Shown here: in pieces, positions 61,387 through 64,000 of the stretch | Position numbering within the stretch: the stretch's first letter is position 1 | Layout of the letters: every line of letters begins with the position of its first letter | Assembly: GCF_028640845.1 (NCBI RefSeq) | Contig: NC_080540.1 | Span: 217,373,800 to 217,437,799, forward strand | Length of the DNA: 64,000 bases | From: Ahaetulla prasina | Lineage: Eukaryota; Chordata; Lepidosauria; Squamata; Colubridae | Direction: 5' to 3' | The notes under the pieces: model-generated | The model's input: only the letters and a program-made list of their open reading frames with translations | Told to the model about the DNA's origin: nothing | Database searches by the model: none | Translations under genes and position numbers: made by a program

Positions 61387-62190
61387 ATTTGGATGCCTAG
61401 TGATTTTCTCTGAAGATCAGAAGATCCTGAAGAGCAAGCTAAATTTCTTGTTTGAGGGGGTTATTTTTAGCAAATACAAGGTTAAGAGACCTCAACTGAC
61501 ACCAATCATCCGGTAGATTTTAGCAATGGAGTGAATGAGAAGATTGACTTCCCTATGACCAGGTTTCATTCTTTTCTCCCTGAGATGTAAATTCTAAGGA
61601 TAGAATCTCATTTAGTACATACTGATTCAGTATCTCACTCATGCTTACATCATAGGCCTCCATATGCACAACTCACTCAACAATTGTGAGCTACTGGTAA
61701 TGTACAATCTGGGATCAAAGTTTTTGTTTTCTTTCCTTCAGAGGAAAATACATTCAGGCAGAATATATCCCATGAAAGCAGTTTGCAAGCTATTGTTAGG
61801 CAAAGGCTGACTTAACAGTTTGGCTTGCATTCTCCATACTACATTTTGGATCGTCAAAAACATAAGGCTTGGCATGAACCTAGGGAAATCTGGCTGTATT
61901 CTTACTTGGTTAATGAATTCACTTCCCAAACGTTTTCCCCATCACAGGTATTCCCTGAACCAAACCCATTGACCCAATCAACTGAATTTCTGCTGCCGAT
62001 TGCAATAAGAAGCTTATTTATAAGCTTATAAATAAATAAGAGTTTTTATAAATAAAGAGTTTATAATGCCCTGTTATAAAACAACACACAATTTTCAAGG
62101 AAATGAGCTATGGACATAAGCATCCTATTTAAACTCTACATGTTGATTCAACAGCTTTAATCAGGTTTGGGTCATCATTTTCAGCCTAGA

Positions 62191-62312
62191 GCAGGGCTGT
62201 CAAATTCACGGCCCGCGGGCTGGATGCACCACATTCTGGCCATGCCCATGCCCGGTTTAGCGAAGGGGAAAAAGTCACGATACGTCACGTGACGATGCGA
62301 GTTTGACACCCC
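62191..62312. mobile_element. Short hAT-type MITE
   Basis: Starts GCAGGGCTGTCAAATTCACG and ends GAGTTTGACACCCC. Flanks AGCCTAGA (62183-62190) and AGCCTAGG (62313-62320) match at 7 of 8. Related by its ends to the elements at 1231 and 4537. Confidence 0.75.
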
Positions 62313-63291
62313 AGCCTAGGGGCACAGTTATACTTTCTGTTTTGCCTGGGAAATTTGGTAGATCCTGGCTAATAGCTAAGATTTTATTGATTTTTATTCT
62401 TAAATTTCCTCAATGCCCCCTACATAAAAAGAGTGAATATTCAGAACTATCCTCTTTATGGTGCCAAGGGAGATTCTAGGTGTCCCATCTAGGTCTTTAC
62501 CTCAGATTGGAGTTCAGGTGCACAGTTGCTTATGCTTATGAGCAGGACGTTTTTGACCAGGGTTGGCAAAACATTTAGCATCTTATTGAGTTGAAAATTG
62601 TTGCTACTGTTATTAGAACTTTAGAAATGTCTCTATTTTGAGAATTTGCAATGAACCACGTAGATTTTTAGTCATTGTACATGGGTTGTCCATTAAGCCT
62701 TAATTGAGAAAATGATATTTCATCTGAATCATCTGTTCCTCAGTGGCTGGTGACATAATCAACTAAATAGGACCTGGTATAATTGCTGATTACTACTTTT
62801 GAAATGTTAACCATTTCTGATTGTAGGTTAACAATTCGAACTGGGCAAGCATAGACAATTCACATTATGTATAATGCTTTAAATTTGTTGACTAATTTGC
62901 TGAATAAATGTTATATCTGATGAGGGGGAACCTTGTATATTAAACTGATTTTAGAATTCTCTTTTAGAAGGCTCAGTGGAATAGGGGTCTGGATCAAAAT
63001 ATATTCAAAATATATTAAGATTAACAAAATGAGATAAAATATGGAATCTGCTGGGATTGTTCAAGCTGCAGATCCTATCAACAGCTGACTATCTGAGTGC
63101 CCACTTGTTCGTTTCTTTAAGACTTACAAACTTCACGCTATCCATACAGCTCTCTCTCCTTTCAACTTGAGCTTTTTGTCCTTTATTAAAACAAAGTTTT
63201 ATGTACCACTTCAAGCGGTGATGGTACATTTAGTGCCCTTCTTGGCTCATGGGCTTGGAAATTTAAGAAATAGAATTTAGCAATATTTTAT

Positions 63292-63313
63292 TTCTCTCTC
63301 TCTCTCTCTCTCT
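63292..63313 (+). repeat. (CT)n microsatellite
   Basis: An uninterrupted run of about 11 CT units. Confidence 0.95.
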
Positions 63314-64000
63314 GCCTAGAGTTTGTTCTGCCTCTGGGTTTTCCATCTGCATGAGGAGAAAATTTCACCGTTACGTGTTAGGTTCAGACAGTGTAAAAGG
63401 ATTTCCTTTCTAAACCAGATTAAATTGTAATGTTTTCTCTCTCCTTAACCGCTGCACATACACACATACAACTACATGGCTTCCTTGCTGTTGCTTATTT
63501 ATCGTAAGCATAAGTAGAACTTTAACATTTAATCAGTAGGTTAGCATCTCAAAGCTTCCTAATTAATGGGTAGGGGTAACTTTTAATTAGCCTGTAAATT
63601 AAGTGTATTTCTATTGCCAGTATATTGCAGTTACAGGAAAGGAAAAATAAATTATACAGAAGACGATTCTTAATAAATTAGCACTATACAGGACATACCC
63701 TATAAACAAAATTGATAATCTAAAGGAGACCATTACATTAGAATTTGCAACTGTCAAAGATAATTTTAATGTGCATAGGAATGTTCAAAGATCAAGCATG
63801 AATCAAGTAAGGAAGTATTTAGAAGAGAACAGCAACTAATTCAAACACGTAATGTAATTTATATAATCAATTGTCCCCGGAGCCTATAGCTTGTTAGTAC
63901 ACTCTATGTGTATGTATAAACACACACATATATACATATACAGCCTATCCCGCATTCTCTTCAATTCCCTCTCCTTCCAGTCCCCTTTCCTGCCCAACAC

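Larger units (their letters stand above)
58661..64000. other. Downstream intergenic region
   Basis: After the ELAVL2 poly(A) site no gene is recognisable. Contents are a SINE (60218-60549), hAT MITEs (60795-61310, 62191-62312), an ATGT repeat (61336-61384) and a CT repeat (63292-63313). The stretches 58661-60207, 61385-62182 and 62321-64000 show only unique-looking AT-rich sequence. Confidence 0.8.

Overview
The window is vertebrate nuclear DNA, most likely from a squamate reptile and probably a snake. It is AT-rich and intron-dominated. It is crowded with CR1-like LINE ends, tRNA-derived SINEs with a Sauria-SINE-like body, a full-length L1, a DIRS-like tyrosine-recombinase retroelement and many hAT-type MITEs. 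The snake assignment is inferred from the repeat mix and was not checked against a database.

The only host gene I can support is the 3' two-thirds of ELAVL2 (HuB, a neuronal RNA-binding protein) on the + strand. Five coding exons are visible: 20933-21036 (end of RRM1), 40663-40816 and 45647-45872 (RRM2 and start of hinge), 53789-53827 (39-nt hinge exon) and 55896-56223 (end of hinge, RRM3, stop). All junctions have GT/AG ends and keep frame, giving 283 codons in total. The exon with the start codon and the first half of RRM1 was not found and should lie upstream of position 1. The 3' UTR runs to about 58,660, where there is a canonical poly(A) signal.

Positions 1-20932 are intron. They hold hAT MITEs with 8-bp target-site duplications (TSDs), a 5.6-kb minus-strand L1 (10121-15713) inserted in the end of another MITE, a SINE beside an orphan RT fragment, and TA-flanked MITEs. 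The 19.6-kb intron 21037-40662 holds a SINE, the DIRS-like element with long terminal inverted repeats (25821-30430), two more hAT MITEs, a CR1 end and a 597-bp solo LTR. Introns 40817-45646 and 45873-53788 hold a SINE, LINE 3' ends, a perfect 134-bp foldback element and a LINE nested in a hAT. From 58,661 to 64,000 is downstream intergenic sequence with a SINE, two hAT MITEs and microsatellites.

I found no convincing new biological system. The most informative material is the ELAVL2 splice architecture (NAGNAG acceptor, skippable 39-nt exon), the intact insertion signatures of several elements, a tail shared between a SINE and a LINE, and an unclassified 0.3-kb sequence present twice.
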